NCBI RefSeq assembly: GCF_007556705.1
Contig: NZ_VJOL01000004.1
Coordinates: 26,549-90,548, forward strand
DNA length: 64,000 bases
Source: Tepidimonas thermarum
GTDB lineage: Bacteria; Pseudomonadota; Gammaproteobacteria; Burkholderiales; Burkholderiaceae_C
Direction: 5' to 3'
The notes under the pieces are model-generated. The model searched no databases. It was not told where the DNA came from and worked only from the letters and a program-made list of their open reading frames with translations. Positions 9,392-20,258 of this stretch are shown piece by piece (positions within the stretch are counted from its first letter, which is position 1; each line of letters begins with the position of its first letter). Position numbers and translations under genes: made by a program.

Positions 9392-10731
9392 CTGCCGCTG
9401 ACACCTTGCTTGCCCGCCCCCTGCGGCTCGACAGCGCCGCGCCCGACTTCGACGCGCAGCTGACCCAGCGCCTGCAGTGGTCGGCTGCGACCGACGCCGC
9501 CATCGAGGCGCGCGTGGCCGAGATCCTGGCCGACGTGCGCGCGCGTGGCGACGCGGCGGTGCTGGACTACACGCGGCGTTTCGATGGCCTGTCTGTGACC
9601 AGCGTGGCCGAGCTGGCAATCGGCGCCGATGCGCTGCGCGCCGCGTTCGAGGCCATCCCGGCCCACCAGCGCGATGCGTTGCAGGAAGCTGCCGCCCGCA
9701 TCCGCCGCTACCACCAGGCGCAGCTCGACGCCTGCGGCCGCTCGTGGCAGATGCGCGACGCCGACGGCACGCTGCTTGGGCAGAAGGTCACGCCGCTGGA
9801 CCGCGTCGGCATCTATGTGCCGGGGGGCAAGGCGGCCTACCCGTCCAGCGTGCTGATGAACGCCATCCCCGCACACGTGGCGGGCGTGCCCGAGATTGTC
9901 ATGGTGGTGCCCACGCCGCGTGGCGAGCGCAACCCGCTGGTGTTGGCCGCGGCGCACGTGGCCGGGGTCAGCCGCGCGTTTGCGGTGGGCGGCGCGCAGG
10001 CCGTGGCCGCGCTGGCGTATGGCACCGCGACCATCCCCCGGGTGGACAAAATCACCGGGCCGGGCAACGCGTATGTCGCAAGCGCCAAAAAACATGTGTT
10101 TGGTACCGTGGGCATCGACATGATCGCCGGGCCCAGCGAAATCCTGGTGCTGGCCGACGGCACCACCCCCCCCGATTGGGTGGCGATGGACCTGTTCAGC
10201 CAGGCCGAGCACGACGAGCTGGCGCAGTCGATCTTGCTCTGCCCCGATGCCGCTTACCTGGACGCGGTGCAAGCCGCCATCGATCGGCTGCTGCCCACCA
10301 TGCCGCGGCGCGCGATCATCGCCAAAAGCCTCAACGACCGCGGCGCGTTGATCCGCACCCGCGACATGGCCGAGGCGTGCGCGATCAGCAACCGCATCGC
10401 GCCCGAGCACCTGGAAGTCGCCAGCCGCGAGCTGCGGCGCTGGGAGCCGCTGCTGCGCCACGCCGGGGCCATCTTCCTGGGGGCCTACACCAGCGAAAGC
10501 TTGGGCGACTACTGCGCCGGCCCCAACCACGTGCTGCCCACCAGCGGCACGGCGCGCTTTTCCAGCCCGTTGGGCGTGTACGACTTTCAAAAGCGCTCCA
10601 GCCTGATCGAGGTCAGCGCCGAGGGGGCGCAGACGCTGGGCCGCATCGCGTCGGTGCTGGCGCACGGCGAAGGCCTGACCGCGCACGCGCGCGCAGCCGA
10701 GCTGCGCCTGCGGGCGGAGGGTGGGGCATGA
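9388..10731 (+). CDS. hisD: Histidinol dehydrogenase HisD
   Basis: Catalyses the last two oxidations of histidine synthesis, L-histidinol to L-histidine with NAD. The 447-residue protein carries the zinc-site stretch [10 protein letters not shown], the catalytic pair in RIAPEHLE, and [12 protein letters not shown]. The ATG at 9388 overlaps the hisG stop. A GACAAT hexamer ends six bases before the start, inside hisG, and might serve as an internal promoter. The 8-C run at 10166-10173 lies in the coding sequence. Confidence 0.96.
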   Translation: MTAADTLLARPLRLDSAAPDFDAQLTQRLQWSAATDAAIEARVAEILADVRARGDAAVLDYTRRFDGLSVTSVAELAIGADALRAAFEAIPAHQRDALQEAAARIRRYHQAQLDACGRSWQMRDADGTLLGQKVTPLDRVGIYVPGGKAAYPSSVLMNAIPAHVAGVPEIVMVVPTPRGERNPLVLAAAHVAGVSRAFAVGGAQAVAALAYGTATIPRVDKITGPGNAYVASAKKHVFGTVGIDMIAGPSEILVLADGTTPPDWVAMDLFSQAEHDELAQSILLCPDAAYLDAVQAAIDRLLPTMPRRAIIAKSLNDRGALIRTRDMAEACAISNRIAPEHLEVASRELRRWEPLLRHAGAIFLGAYTSESLGDYCAGPNHVLPTSGTARFSSPLGVYDFQKRSSLIEVSAEGAQTLGRIASVLAHGEGLTAHARAAELRLRAEGGA

Positions 10732-11825
10732 GCGACCGCCTGGACGCGGCGCTGCAGCGCATCCGGCGCGATGTGCAGGGCATGCACGCCTACGCCATCC
10801 AGGACGCGACCGGCCTGATCAAGCTGGACGCGATGGAAAACCCTTACCGCCTGCCCGCAGCGCTGCAGCAGGCGCTGGGGGAACGGTTGGGGGCCGTGGC
10901 CATCAACCGCTACCCCGGGCCGCGCATCGAGGATCTCAAGCGCGCGCTGGCGGCGCACATCGGGTTGCCCGCGGGCGCGGCGCTGATGCTGGGCAACGGG
11001 TCGGACGAGCTCATCAGCCTGCTGGCCATGGCCTGCGACCAGCCCGGCGCCACGATCCTGGCGCCGCTGCCCGGCTTCGTCATGTACGAGATGTCGGCAC
11101 GGCTGCAGGGGCTGCGCTTCGTGGGCGTGCCGCTGCGCGCCGATTTCGAGCTCGACGCCGACGCCATGGTCGAGGCCATCGCGCGCGAGCGTCCGGCCAT
11201 CACCTACCTGGCCTATCCCAACAACCCCACCGCCAACCTGTGGCAGCCAGCGGCCATGCGCCGTGTCATCGACGCGGTGGCAGCGGTGGGCGGCCTGGTC
11301 GTGGTGGACGAGGCCTACCAGCCTTTTGCCAGCCACACCTGGCTCGACGAATGGCGGGCAGAGCCGGCGGCGCACGGGCACGTGCTCGTCATGCGCACGC
11401 TGTCCAAATTTGGTCTCGCTGGCGTGCGGCTCGGCTACCTGGTCGGGGCGCAGCCGCTCGTGCACGAGCTCGACAAGGTGCGCCCGCCGTACAACGTCAG
11501 CAGCCTCAACGCCGAGTGCGCGCTGTTTGCGCTGGAGCACGCCGATGTCTTTGCCGAGCAGGCGGCGGCGATTCGCGCCGAGCGCGAGCGGCTGCTGGCG
11601 GCGCTGGCGGCGCTGCCCGGGGTGCAGCCCTATCCCAGCCAGGCCAACATGATCCTGGTGCGTGTGCCCGACGCCACGAAGGCATTCACCGGCTTGCGTG
11701 CGCGCGGGGTGTTGATCAAGAATGTTTCTACAATGCACCCGATGCTGGCCCATTGCCTGCGCCTGACCGTGGGCACCCCGGCCGAAAACGACGCGCTGCT
11801 TGCGGCGCTGCCGCCTTCGCTATGA
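10728..11825 (+). CDS. hisC: Histidinol-phosphate aminotransferase HisC
   Basis: PLP-dependent class I/II aminotransferase that converts imidazole acetol phosphate to histidinol phosphate. It is 365 residues long. The PLP lysine sits in [13 protein letters not shown], and the substrate and cofactor motifs YPNNPTAN and [10 protein letters not shown] are clear. It overlaps hisD upstream and hisB downstream by four bases each, so translation is probably coupled along the operon. Confidence 0.95.
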   Translation: MSDRLDAALQRIRRDVQGMHAYAIQDATGLIKLDAMENPYRLPAALQQALGERLGAVAINRYPGPRIEDLKRALAAHIGLPAGAALMLGNGSDELISLLAMACDQPGATILAPLPGFVMYEMSARLQGLRFVGVPLRADFELDADAMVEAIARERPAITYLAYPNNPTANLWQPAAMRRVIDAVAAVGGLVVVDEAYQPFASHTWLDEWRAEPAAHGHVLVMRTLSKFGLAGVRLGYLVGAQPLVHELDKVRPPYNVSSLNAECALFALEHADVFAEQAAAIRAERERLLAALAALPGVQPYPSQANMILVRVPDATKAFTGLRARGVLIKNVSTMHPMLAHCLRLTVGTPAENDALLAALPPSL

Positions 11826-12439
11826 CCACCTTGCCTGCTCCCAGCGCCGCTGCCCGCACCGCGGACGTCCAGCGCGTGACGGCCGAGACCCAGATCCGCG
11901 TGCGCGTGGACCTCGACGGCACCGGCCGCGCCCGGCTCGACACCGGCATCGGCTTCTTCGACCACATGCTCGACCAGATCGCCCGCCACGGGTTGATCGA
12001 CCTCGAGATCGAATGCCGCGGCGACTTGCACATCGACGGCCACCACACGGTGGAAGATGTTGGCATCACTCTCGGGCAGGCGGTGGCGCGCGCGGTGGGC
12101 GACAAGCGCGGCATCCGCCGCTACGGTCACGCCTACGTGCCGCTGGACGAGGCCTTGTCGCGCGTGGTGGTGGATTTTTCCGGCCGCCCGGGGCTGCACC
12201 TGGACGTGCGCTTTACCGCTGGTATGATTGGGCAGTTCGACACCCAGTTGGTGCACGAATTTTTTCAAGGCTTCGTCAACCACGCCGGGGTGACGCTGCA
12301 CATCGACAACCTCAAGGGCCACAACGCCCACCACCAATGCGAGACGATCTTCAAGGCTTTTGCGCGCGCGCTGCGTGCCGCGGTGGAGCGCGATCCGCGG
12401 TTGGGCGACGCCGTGCCCTCGACCAAGGGCAGCCTGTGA
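11822..12439 (+). CDS. hisB: Imidazoleglycerol-phosphate dehydratase HisB (monofunctional)
   Basis: Dehydrates imidazoleglycerol phosphate to imidazole acetol phosphate. The 205-residue protein holds only the dehydratase domain, with metal-binding [24 protein letters not shown] and HNAHHQCE. The N-terminal histidinol-phosphatase domain of E. coli HisB is absent. Another enzyme must therefore supply that phosphatase (see the HAD gene at 36490). It overlaps hisC by four bases. Confidence 0.96.
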   Translation: MTTLPAPSAAARTADVQRVTAETQIRVRVDLDGTGRARLDTGIGFFDHMLDQIARHGLIDLEIECRGDLHIDGHHTVEDVGITLGQAVARAVGDKRGIRRYGHAYVPLDEALSRVVVDFSGRPGLHLDVRFTAGMIGQFDTQLVHEFFQGFVNHAGVTLHIDNLKGHNAHHQCETIFKAFARALRAAVERDPRLGDAVPSTKGSL

Positions 12440-12473
12440 GGCTGGCGTTTTCTGCACTGCGTTCCCGGCTACG

Positions 12474-13166
12474 ATGAACACCCTGCTGCCACGCGAGACG
12501 GTCGCGGTCGTCGATTACGGCATGGGCAACCTGCGCTCGGTGGCGCAGGCGGTCATGCACGCGGCGCTGGCCACCGACCATGTCGATGTCGTCGTCACGG
12601 ACAACCCGCAGGTCGTGCGCGATGCGCACCGCGTCGTCTTGCCAGGGCAGGGCGCCATGCCCGATTGCATGGCCGAGTTGGAGCGCAGCGGTCTGCGTGC
12701 GGCGGTGCTGCACGCGGCTGCGAACAAGCCGCTCTTTGGCGTGTGCGTCGGCATGCAAATGCTGCTCGACCATTCAGAGGAGGGCGACACCCCAGGGCTG
12801 GGCCTGATCGGCGGGCGGGTGGTGCGCTTTCGCCTCGAGGGGCAGCAACAGCCCGACGGCAGCCGCTACAAAGTGCCGCAAATGGGCTGGAACCGCGTCT
12901 GGTACGGCTTCGAGCACGGCGCGGCGGAGCACGCGGCGCCGCACCCGCTGTGGGCGGGCATCCCGGACGGCAGCTATTTTTACTTCGTGCACAGCTACCA
13001 CGCCCATCCTGCGGACCCCGCGCACGTGGCGGCGGTGACCGACTATGGCGTGCGCTTTGCCAGCGCGATTGCGCGCGACAACCTGTTTGCCACCCAGTTT
13101 CACCCCGAAAAGAGCGCCGACCAAGGGTTGGCGCTGTACCGCAACTTTTTGCACTGGAACCCTTGA
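12474..13166 (+). CDS. hisH: Imidazole glycerol phosphate synthase glutaminase subunit HisH
   Basis: Class I glutamine amidotransferase that supplies ammonia to HisF. The 230-residue protein has the catalytic triad Cys91 (FGVCVGMQ), His210 and Glu212 (FHPEKS), and the oxyanion strand motif PGQGA. The ATG at 12474 is selected over an upstream in-frame ATG at 12360 that would run back into hisB. The 34-base gap after hisB is one of the few breaks between coding regions in the his operon. Confidence 0.95.
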   Translation: MNTLLPRETVAVVDYGMGNLRSVAQAVMHAALATDHVDVVVTDNPQVVRDAHRVVLPGQGAMPDCMAELERSGLRAAVLHAAANKPLFGVCVGMQMLLDHSEEGDTPGLGLIGGRVVRFRLEGQQQPDGSRYKVPQMGWNRVWYGFEHGAAEHAAPHPLWAGIPDGSYFYFVHSYHAHPADPAHVAAVTDYGVRFASAIARDNLFATQFHPEKSADQGLALYRNFLHWNP

Positions 13167-13180
13167 AGCCCTGACGAGCC

Positions 13181-13921
13181 ATGCTGCTGATTCCCGCCAT
13201 CGACCTCAAAGACGGCCAGTGCGTGCGCCTGAAACAAGGCGATATGGACCAGTCCACCGTGTTCAGCGACGACCCGGCCGCCATGGCGCGCCACTGGGTC
13301 GAGCAGGGCGCCCAGCGTCTGCACCTGGTGGACCTCAACGGCGCGTTTGCCGGCAAGCCCAAAAACGAGGCCGCCATCCGCAGCATCCTGCGCGAAGTGG
13401 GGGATGACATCGACGTCCAGCTCGGCGGCGGCATCCGCGACCTCGACACCATCGAGCGCTACCTCGACGCGGGACTGCGCTACGTCATCATCGGCACCGC
13501 CGCGGTCAAAAACCCGGGCTTTTTGCAGGATGCCTGCACCGCCTTTGGTGGGCACATCATCGTCGGTCTCGACGCCAAGGACGGCAAGGTGGCCACCGAC
13601 GGTTGGAGCAAGCTCACCGGCCACGAGGTGGTGGACCTGGCGCGCAAGTTCGAGGACTATGGCGTCGAGGCCGTCATCTACACCGACATCGGGCGTGACG
13701 GCATGCTGACCGGCATCAACGTCGAGGCCACCGTGCGCCTGGCGCAGGCGCTGTCGATCCCGGTGATCGCCTCGGGGGGGCTGTCGGGGCTGGAGGACAT
13801 CCGGCGTCTGTGCGCGGTCGAGTCCGAAGGCGTCGAAGGCGTCATCTGCGGACGCGCGATCTACAGCGGTGACCTCGACTTTGCCGCCGCGGTGCGGCTG
13901 GTCGACGGCCTGGGCGCCTGA
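13181..13921 (+). CDS. hisA: Phosphoribosylformimino-5-aminoimidazole carboxamide ribotide isomerase HisA
   Basis: Amadori isomerase of the histidine pathway with a (beta/alpha)8 barrel, 246 residues. The catalytic Asp8 lies in IPAIDLKDG and the second acid in [10 protein letters not shown]. Phosphate-binding loops QLGGGIRD and ASGGLSG are intact. It lies 14 bases after hisH and two bases before hisF, matching the conserved hisH-A-F order. Confidence 0.96.
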   Translation: MLLIPAIDLKDGQCVRLKQGDMDQSTVFSDDPAAMARHWVEQGAQRLHLVDLNGAFAGKPKNEAAIRSILREVGDDIDVQLGGGIRDLDTIERYLDAGLRYVIIGTAAVKNPGFLQDACTAFGGHIIVGLDAKDGKVATDGWSKLTGHEVVDLARKFEDYGVEAVIYTDIGRDGMLTGINVEATVRLAQALSIPVIASGGLSGLEDIRRLCAVESEGVEGVICGRAIYSGDLDFAAAVRLVDGLGA

Positions 13922-13923
13922 CC

Positions 13924-14733
13924 ATGCTGGCCAAGCGCATCATCCCGTGTCTGGACGTGACCGGCGGGCGCGTCGTCAAGGGCGTCAACTTCGTCGCCCT
14001 GCGCGACGCCGGCGACCCGGTGGAAATCGCCGCGCGTTACAACGAACAGGGGGCCGATGAGCTGACCTTCCTCGACATCACCGCCACCAGCGACGGGCGG
14101 GACCTGATTCTGCCGATCATCGAGGCGGTGGCCAGCCAGGTGTTCATTCCGCTGACCGTGGGCGGCGGCGTGCGCACCGTGGAGGACGTGCGCCGGCTGC
14201 TCAACGCCGGCGCGGACAAGGTTAGCTTCAACTCCGCGGCCATTGCCAACCCGCAGGTGGTGCGCGATGCCGCGGGCAAGTACGGCTCGCAGTGCATCGT
14301 CGTGGCCATCGACGCCAAGCGCCGCAGCGCCGAGGACGCCCAGCGCCCGGGCCCTGACGGCCAGCCGATCGGGCCGGGGTGGGACGTCTATTCACACGGC
14401 GGCCGCAAGAACGTCGGGCTGGACGCCGTGGCCTGGGCGCGCCAGATGGCCGCCTACGGCGCGGGCGAGATCCTGCTGACCAGCATGGACCGCGACGGCA
14501 CGCAGGCCGGCTTCGACCTCGAGCTCACGCGCGCGGTCAGCGACGCCGTGCCGGTGCCGGTGATCGCCTCCGGCGGCGTGGGCACCCTGGACCATCTGGT
14601 GGATGGCATTCGCCTCGGCGGCGCCGATGCGGTGCTGGCGGCCAGCATCTTCCACTACGGCGCCTACACGATCGCCCAGGCCAAGGAACACCTGGCGCGG
14701 GCGGGCATTCCGGTGCGGAGGTCAACGGCATGA
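13924..14733 (+). CDS. hisF: Imidazole glycerol phosphate synthase cyclase subunit HisF
   Basis: Cyclase subunit that forms imidazoleglycerol phosphate and the purine precursor AICAR using ammonia from HisH. The 269-residue barrel has catalytic Asp11 (IIPCLDV) and Asp130 (VVAID). The loops VGGGVRT and ASGGVGT bind the substrate phosphates. Its stop overlaps the hisI start by four bases. Confidence 0.96.
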   Translation: MLAKRIIPCLDVTGGRVVKGVNFVALRDAGDPVEIAARYNEQGADELTFLDITATSDGRDLILPIIEAVASQVFIPLTVGGGVRTVEDVRRLLNAGADKVSFNSAAIANPQVVRDAAGKYGSQCIVVAIDAKRRSAEDAQRPGPDGQPIGPGWDVYSHGGRKNVGLDAVAWARQMAAYGAGEILLTSMDRDGTQAGFDLELTRAVSDAVPVPVIASGGVGTLDHLVDGIRLGGADAVLAASIFHYGAYTIAQAKEHLARAGIPVRRSTA

Positions 14734-15128
14734 CCGACTGGCTCGATCGCATCAAGTGGGACGCGCAGGGGCTGGTGCCCGTGATCGCGCAGGAGCAGCG
14801 CACCGGCGACGTGCTCATGTTCGCCTGGATGAACCGCGAAGCGCTGCAAAAAACCGCCGAACTGGGCCGCGCGGTCTACTACAGCCGCTCGCGCGGTCGC
14901 CTGTGGGTCAAGGGCGAGGAGTCCGGCCATGTGCAGCAGGTGCACGAAATCCGGCTCGACTGCGACGACGACGTGGTGCTGCTCAAGGTCACGCAGTTGG
15001 GCCACGAACCCGGCATCGCCTGCCACACCGGGCGCCACAGCTGCTTTTATCAGCGCCTGGACACGCAGCGTGGCCAGTGGCAGGCCGTCGACCCCGTCCT
15101 CAAGGCCCCCGAGACCATCTACCGCTGA
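14730..15128 (+). CDS. hisI: Phosphoribosyl-AMP cyclohydrolase HisI
   Basis: Opens the adenine ring of phosphoribosyl-AMP in the third step of histidine synthesis. It is a stand-alone 132-residue enzyme, not fused to HisE as in E. coli. Metal ligands are visible in LDCDDDV and [11 protein letters not shown], and the substrate region in [18 protein letters not shown]. The ATG at 14730 overlaps the hisF stop. Confidence 0.95.
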   Translation: MTDWLDRIKWDAQGLVPVIAQEQRTGDVLMFAWMNREALQKTAELGRAVYYSRSRGRLWVKGEESGHVQQVHEIRLDCDDDVVLLKVTQLGHEPGIACHTGRHSCFYQRLDTQRGQWQAVDPVLKAPETIYR

Positions 15129-15132
15129 CGCC

Positions 15133-15549
15133 ATGACCGACACCGCCACGCCACTCGACACGCTGCTGCGCCTGGCCGCCGTCATCGACAGCCGCAAACC
15201 GGCCGCCGGCGGCGACCCGGAGCGCAGTTACGTGGCGCGCCTGCTGCACAAGGGGCCCGATGCCTTCCTCAAAAAAATCGCCGAGGAAGCCGGTGAGGCC
15301 ATCATGGCCGCCAAGGATTTGCAGCACGGTGCGGGCAGCGCACAGGCGTTCGTGGGCGAGGTGGCCGACCTGTGGTTTCACAGCCTGATCGCGCTGGCGC
15401 ACTTTGGGCTGGGCCCGCAAGACGTGGTGGCCGAACTGGCGCGCCGTGAAGGCCTGTCCGGCCTGGAAGAAAAAGCCCTGCGCAAGGCGCGCGCGCGCGA
15501 GGCGGCCGAGGCCAACCGTGCGTCAACCGCACCGGAGTCATCGCCATGA
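15133..15549 (+). CDS. hisE: Phosphoribosyl-ATP pyrophosphatase HisE
   Basis: Removes pyrophosphate from phosphoribosyl-ATP, the second histidine step. The 138-residue protein has the all-alpha MazG-like fold with metal-binding [16 protein letters not shown] and EVADLWFH. It has a longer Ala/Glu-rich C-terminal tail than minimal HisE. It starts four bases after hisI and overlaps the next membrane-protein gene by four bases. Confidence 0.94.
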   Translation: MTDTATPLDTLLRLAAVIDSRKPAAGGDPERSYVARLLHKGPDAFLKKIAEEAGEAIMAAKDLQHGAGSAQAFVGEVADLWFHSLIALAHFGLGPQDVVAELARREGLSGLEEKALRKARAREAAEANRASTAPESSP

Positions 15550-15938
15550 CCGACCCCCGCGACGAGCCGATCGACGTCACGCCCACGCGCGTGGCGCCAC
15601 GCGCGGACGTGGACCCGCAGCGCCTGGCCAGCCTGCGCCAGCTCACCTTCGTGATCTACCTGCTCTACGCCCTGTCGTGGTTCGTCGGCATCACGGCGCT
15701 GGTGGCCATCATCATCAACTACGTCAAGCGCGAAGACGTCGCCGGCACGCTCTACGAGAGCCATTTCACCTGGCAGATTCGCACCTTTTGGTGGGGGCTG
15801 CTGTGGGCGGTGCTGGGCGGCCTGACGCTGGTGTTTGGCGTCGGCTTGATCGTGCTGGGCGCGGCGTTTGTCTGGACGCTGTACCGGCTGGTCAAGGGGT
15901 TTTTGTACTGGAACGACCGCCGGCCGCTGCCGGTGTAA
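15546..15938 (+). CDS. Small DUF4870-like membrane protein
   Basis: Predicted inner-membrane protein of 130 residues with a polar N terminus of about 30 residues and two to three hydrophobic segments (about 33-60 and 78-112). It ends in a charged tail. The pattern (a helix, then [23 protein letters not shown]) resembles the DUF4870 family, whose role is unknown. It overlaps hisE by four bases, so it is likely transcribed with the his genes, but nothing ties it to histidine synthesis. Confidence 0.72.
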   Translation: MTDPRDEPIDVTPTRVAPRADVDPQRLASLRQLTFVIYLLYALSWFVGITALVAIIINYVKREDVAGTLYESHFTWQIRTFWWGLLWAVLGGLTLVFGVGLIVLGAAFVWTLYRLVKGFLYWNDRRPLPV

Positions 15939-15957
15939 TCCTGTCCGTCACTGCACC

Positions 15958-16317
15958 ATGTCACACGATCCCAACTGCATCTTTTGCAAGATCATCGCGG
16001 GCCAGATTCCCAGCCGCAAGGTGTACGAGGATGACGAGCTCTACGCCTTCCACGACATCCAGCCCTGGGCGCCCGTGCATTTTCTGATCGTGCCCAAGGT
16101 GCATATCCCCTCGATGGCGCAACTGACGCCCGAGCACGAGCGGCTCATGGGGCGGCTGATGGTGCTGGCGCCACGCCTGGCGCTGGAGCAGGGCTGCCTG
16201 CCGTATCCGCAAGGGGGGTTTCGCATCGTGTGCAACACGGGCGAGCACGGCGGGCAGGAGGTGCACCACCTGCACGTGCACGTCATCGGCGGACCGCGCC
16301 CCTGGCGCAAGGGGTAG
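15958..16317 (+). CDS. hinT: HIT-family purine nucleoside phosphoramidase (HinT-like)
   Basis: Histidine-triad hydrolase of 119 residues, expected to cleave AMP-lysine and other nucleoside phosphoramidates. The N-terminal CIFCKIIAGQIPS and the catalytic triad motif HHLHVHV are complete. An upstream in-frame GTG would overlap the preceding gene and add residues unlike HinT, so the ATG at 15958 is used. It lies directly before tatA, a linkage commonly seen in betaproteobacteria. Confidence 0.93.
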   Translation: MSHDPNCIFCKIIAGQIPSRKVYEDDELYAFHDIQPWAPVHFLIVPKVHIPSMAQLTPEHERLMGRLMVLAPRLALEQGCLPYPQGGFRIVCNTGEHGGQEVHHLHVHVIGGPRPWRKG

Positions 16318-16442
16318 GGCCTGCGCGGTCGCGGGCGTTTGGGGCACAATCCGCACCAACGGTGCGCCGTGGGTGAACCCGGCGCGCTGCGTAGAATCCC
16401 ACCATGGTATCGGGGCCGGCTGCCCCGTCGTTGGAGTCAAAC

Positions 16443-16679
16443 ATGGGCAGTTTTTCCATTTGGCACTGGTTGGTCGTGCTGCTGATCGTGGTGCTGGTCT
16501 TTGGCACCAAGAAGCTCAAGAACCTGGGTTCGGACTTGGGCGCGGCGGTCAAGGGGTTCAAAGATGGCATGGCGCAAGGCACGACGTCCGACAGCAACGG
16601 CGCGCCCGCGCCGCAGGTGAGCGCGGACAAGACCGCCGAGAAGACCACCATCGACGTCGACGCCAAGACCAAGTCGTGA
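16443..16679 (+). CDS. tatA: Twin-arginine translocase subunit TatA
   Basis: Pore-forming subunit of the Tat pathway, which exports folded proteins. The 78-residue protein has a short N-out segment, one membrane helix (about 5-21), the hinge FGTKKL and an amphipathic helix, then a polar tail. The ATG at 16443 gives the classical start MGSFSIWHW, so an in-frame ATG at 16404 is rejected. The upstream region has a CGCACC/GGTGCG hairpin (16352-16366) and a TAGAAT-like hexamer but no firm promoter. Confidence 0.94.
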   Translation: MGSFSIWHWLVVLLIVVLVFGTKKLKNLGSDLGAAVKGFKDGMAQGTTSDSNGAPAPQVSADKTAEKTTIDVDAKTKS

Positions 16680-16695
16680 GCGCAGCCCGTCCGGC

Positions 16696-17190
16696 ATGAT
16701 CGATCTCGGCATTTCGAAGCTGGCCCTCATCGGGGTCGTGGCGCTGGTCGTCATCGGCCCGGAAAAGCTGCCACGCGTGGCGCGCACCGTCGGCGCTTTG
16801 CTGGGGCGGGCGCAGCGCTACGTGTCCGAGGTCAAGGCCGAGGTCAACCGCACCATCGAGCTCGAGGAGCTCAAGCGCATGAAGGAGTCGGTCGAGCGCA
16901 CCGCACGCGACGTCGAGTCGCAGGTCAGCAGCACGGCCGCCGAGTTCGAGCGCGAATGGTCCGAGGTCACCGCCGGCCTGGACGGCGCGACCGCGTCGGC
17001 GCCCTCGGCGCCGGACCTGTCCTCGATCGGGACCCCGGTGTACCCGCAGTACCGGCGTCCCAAGAAGAACTTTCGCCTCAAGCGCCAGGCCGTGCCGCAG
17101 TGGTACAAGGCCCGCGCCGGTGTGCGCACGCGGGCCCTGTCCGGTGCGGCGCGCGTGGCGCGCTACCGCCCCAAAACCCTGACGCGCTGA
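16696..17190 (+). CDS. tatB: Twin-arginine translocase subunit TatB
   Basis: Tat receptor component that works with TatC to recognise twin-arginine signals. It is 164 residues with a membrane helix near the N terminus ([21 protein letters not shown]), the EKLPRVAR hinge and a long helical region rich in Glu and Arg. The C-terminal third is basic and Pro/Tyr-rich. The gene lies 16 bases after tatA and three bases before tatC. Confidence 0.94.
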   Translation: MIDLGISKLALIGVVALVVIGPEKLPRVARTVGALLGRAQRYVSEVKAEVNRTIELEELKRMKESVERTARDVESQVSSTAAEFEREWSEVTAGLDGATASAPSAPDLSSIGTPVYPQYRRPKKNFRLKRQAVPQWYKARAGVRTRALSGAARVARYRPKTLTR

Positions 17191-17193
17191 TCC

Positions 17194-17994
17194 ATGGCCG
17201 ACCCCCGAGAGCCCGCCGACGAACTCGCCGGCACCGAGCAGCCCTTTGTCGCGCACCTGATGGAGCTGCGCGACCGCATCCTCTACGCCCTGGCCGGCGT
17301 GGGCGTGTGCATGGTGCTGCTGGCCATCTGGCCGGGCCCCAGCGGCCTGATCGACTGGATCGCCGTGCCGATCCGCGCCCACATGCCGCCGGACGTCAAG
17401 CTCATCGCGGTCGGGGTGTTCACGCCGTTTTTCGTGCCGCTCAAGGTGCTCATGATGGCCGGCTTGCTCATGGCGTTGCCATGGGTGATCTACCAGATCT
17501 GGGCCTTCGTGGCGCCGGGCCTGTACAGCCACGAAAAGCGCTTTGCGCTGCCGCTGATCATCATTGGCAGCGTGCTGGCCTACCTGGGCATCGCGTTCGT
17601 GCAGTTTTTCGTGCTGGACAAGATGTTTGCCTTCATCCAGGGCTTCACGCCGGCCAGCGTCAATGCCACGCCGGACATTGCCTCGTATGTGGAGGCGATC
17701 CTGTCGCTCTACCTCGCCTTTGGTCTGGCATTCCAGGTGCCGGTGGTGGTGATGCTGCTGGTGCGCTTTCAGATGATCACGGTGGAGCAGCTCAAGGCGT
17801 TTCGCGGCTACTTCATCGTCGTGGCGTTCATCATCGCCGCCATCGTCACGCCGCCGGATGTGATCTCGCAGCTCGCCCTGGCCATCCCGATGACCCTGCT
17901 GTACGAGTTGGGCATCCTGGGGGCGCGTTGGTTTGCCCGTGGCGCCGCACCTGCAGACGGCGACGCCACCGACCAGGACGGGCGCAGCCCCTGA
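17194..17994 (+). CDS. tatC: Twin-arginine translocase subunit TatC
   Basis: Polytopic inner-membrane core of the Tat translocase, 266 residues with six predicted helices. Conserved features include the N-terminal HLMELRDRILY, ALPWVIYQIWAFVAPGL and EKRFALPL. Its stop lies two bases from the stop of the convergent protease gene on the other strand. I see no terminator between them, so antisense read-through is possible. Confidence 0.95.
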   Translation: MADPREPADELAGTEQPFVAHLMELRDRILYALAGVGVCMVLLAIWPGPSGLIDWIAVPIRAHMPPDVKLIAVGVFTPFFVPLKVLMMAGLLMALPWVIYQIWAFVAPGLYSHEKRFALPLIIIGSVLAYLGIAFVQFFVLDKMFAFIQGFTPASVNATPDIASYVEAILSLYLAFGLAFQVPVVVMLLVRFQMITVEQLKAFRGYFIVVAFIIAAIVTPPDVISQLALAIPMTLLYELGILGARWFARGAAPADGDATDQDGRSP

Positions 17995-17996
17995 GC

Positions 17997-19133
<1,137 letters not shown>

Positions 19134-19153
19134 CGTCGGCGTATCTTTCTTCC

Positions 19154-19192
19154 ACCGGCCCCCTCGCCGGTATGCCCCTGCACGCAGCAGGG
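19154..19192. other. Pair of adjacent small inverted repeats in divergent spacer
   Basis: The 134-bp spacer between the divergent protease and DUF3149 genes holds two neighbouring perfect 6-bp inverted repeats: ACCGGC/GCCGGT (19154-19171, 6-nt loop) and CCCTGC/GCAGGG (19176-19192, 5-nt loop). They lie on the protease side, so they could fold in its leader or be operator sites. Short stems are common in GC-rich DNA. Confidence 0.3.
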
Positions 19193-19267
19193 TTGATGTG
19201 GGTCAAGGTGTCGTGCGCCGTCCGCGGCTTCAATAGGGCAGCGATTGACCCATCGCAGGAGCGGAGC

Positions 19268-19414
19268 ATGAAAGCGATTGTGGACCTTTTTTCGACCGAT
19301 TACGGCCTCATGAGCGCGGGCGTCATCCTTTTCATCATCGTCATGGCGGTGTGGTTCCAGCGCTTTTTCGCGCGCAAGATCGCCGAGTCCGAGCGCGCCG
19401 CGCGCAAGCCCTGA
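19268..19414 (+). CDS. DUF3149 small membrane protein
   Basis: A 48-residue protein with one membrane helix (about 14-31) and a basic C terminus. The N-terminal LFSTDYGLMSAGVI matches the DUF3149 family, whose function is unknown. The AGGAG at 19257-19261, six bases before ATG 19268, selects this start over longer in-frame options. It stands alone between the divergent protease gene and the Nif3-like gene. Confidence 0.78.
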   Translation: MKAIVDLFSTDYGLMSAGVILFIIVMAVWFQRFFARKIAESERAARKP

Positions 19415-19433
19415 GGACCCCCGCCGGCGGTGC

Positions 19434-19439
19434 GACAAT
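19434..19439 (+). promoter_or_regulatory. -10-like hexamer directly before the Nif3-like start
   Basis: GACAAT lies six bases before ATG 19446, in a region with no Shine-Dalgarno sequence and no visible -35 box. If used as a -10, transcription would begin at or next to the start codon. Confidence 0.33.
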
Positions 19440-19445
19440 GCGCGC

Positions 19446-20258
19446 ATGACCGCACCGTCCTTATCTGACCATGGCCACGGCGCGCCGGGCGCGGCCCGCG
19501 AGGCGACGCGCGAGGCCGTGCTGGCGACCCTGGACGACCTGCTCGAGCCGGCGCGTTTTCAGGATTACGGCCCCAACGGTCTGCAGGTCGAGGGCCGCGC
19601 AACCATCCGGCGCCTGGTCAGCGGCGTGACGGCGAGCTTGGCGCTCATCGAGGCCGCCATCGGGGCGGGTGCCGACGCCATCCTGGTGCACCACGGCCTG
19701 TTCTGGCGCGGCCAGCGCGGCACGGTCACGGGTTGGATGAAGGCGCGGCTGCAGCGCCTGCTCGCACACGACATCAACCTGTACGCCTACCACCTGCCGC
19801 TGGACGCGCATGCCGACCTGGGCAACAACGCCCAACTCGGGCATCGGCTGGGCTTTGTGCCCGAGGGGGATGCCTGGTCGCGCTTCGGCGATCAACAGCT
19901 GGGCTTTCTGGGGCGGTGCGACGCCACCGATGCCAGCGCGTTGGCCGCGCGCGCGCAGGCGGCACTCGGGCGCGCCGTGACCTGCGTGCCGGGCGATGGC
20001 CGTGTCATCCGCCGCGTGGCCTGGTGCAGCGGCGGCGCACAGGGCTATTTCGAAGCGGCCATCGCCGCCGGGGCCGATGCGTTCCTCACCGGTGAAATCT
20101 CCGAGCCGCAGGCGCATCTGGCGCGGGAGACGGGTGTGGCCTTTCTCGCCTGTGGCCACCACGCCACTGAGCGCTACGGCGCCCCGGCCGTCGGCGCGTA
20201 CCTGGCCGCGCGGCTGGGCATCGAGCACCGCTTCATCGACATCGACAACCCGGCCTGA
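19446..20258 (+). CDS. Nif3-like dinuclear metal-centre protein (YbgI family)
   Basis: Member of the Nif3/YbgI family of toroidal hexamers with a dinuclear metal site, often annotated as GTP cyclohydrolase 1 type 2 homologue. The true role is unsettled. The 270-residue protein has the expected metal-binding stretches VHHGLFWRG, YHLPLDAH and CGHHATERYG. No ribosome site precedes the ATG. The TGATG junction overlaps pdxA by one base, implying coupled translation. Confidence 0.88.
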   Translation: MTAPSLSDHGHGAPGAAREATREAVLATLDDLLEPARFQDYGPNGLQVEGRATIRRLVSGVTASLALIEAAIGAGADAILVHHGLFWRGQRGTVTGWMKARLQRLLAHDINLYAYHLPLDAHADLGNNAQLGHRLGFVPEGDAWSRFGDQQLGFLGRCDATDASALAARAQAALGRAVTCVPGDGRVIRRVAWCSGGAQGYFEAAIAAGADAFLTGEISEPQAHLARETGVAFLACGHHATERYGAPAVGAYLAARLGIEHRFIDIDNPA

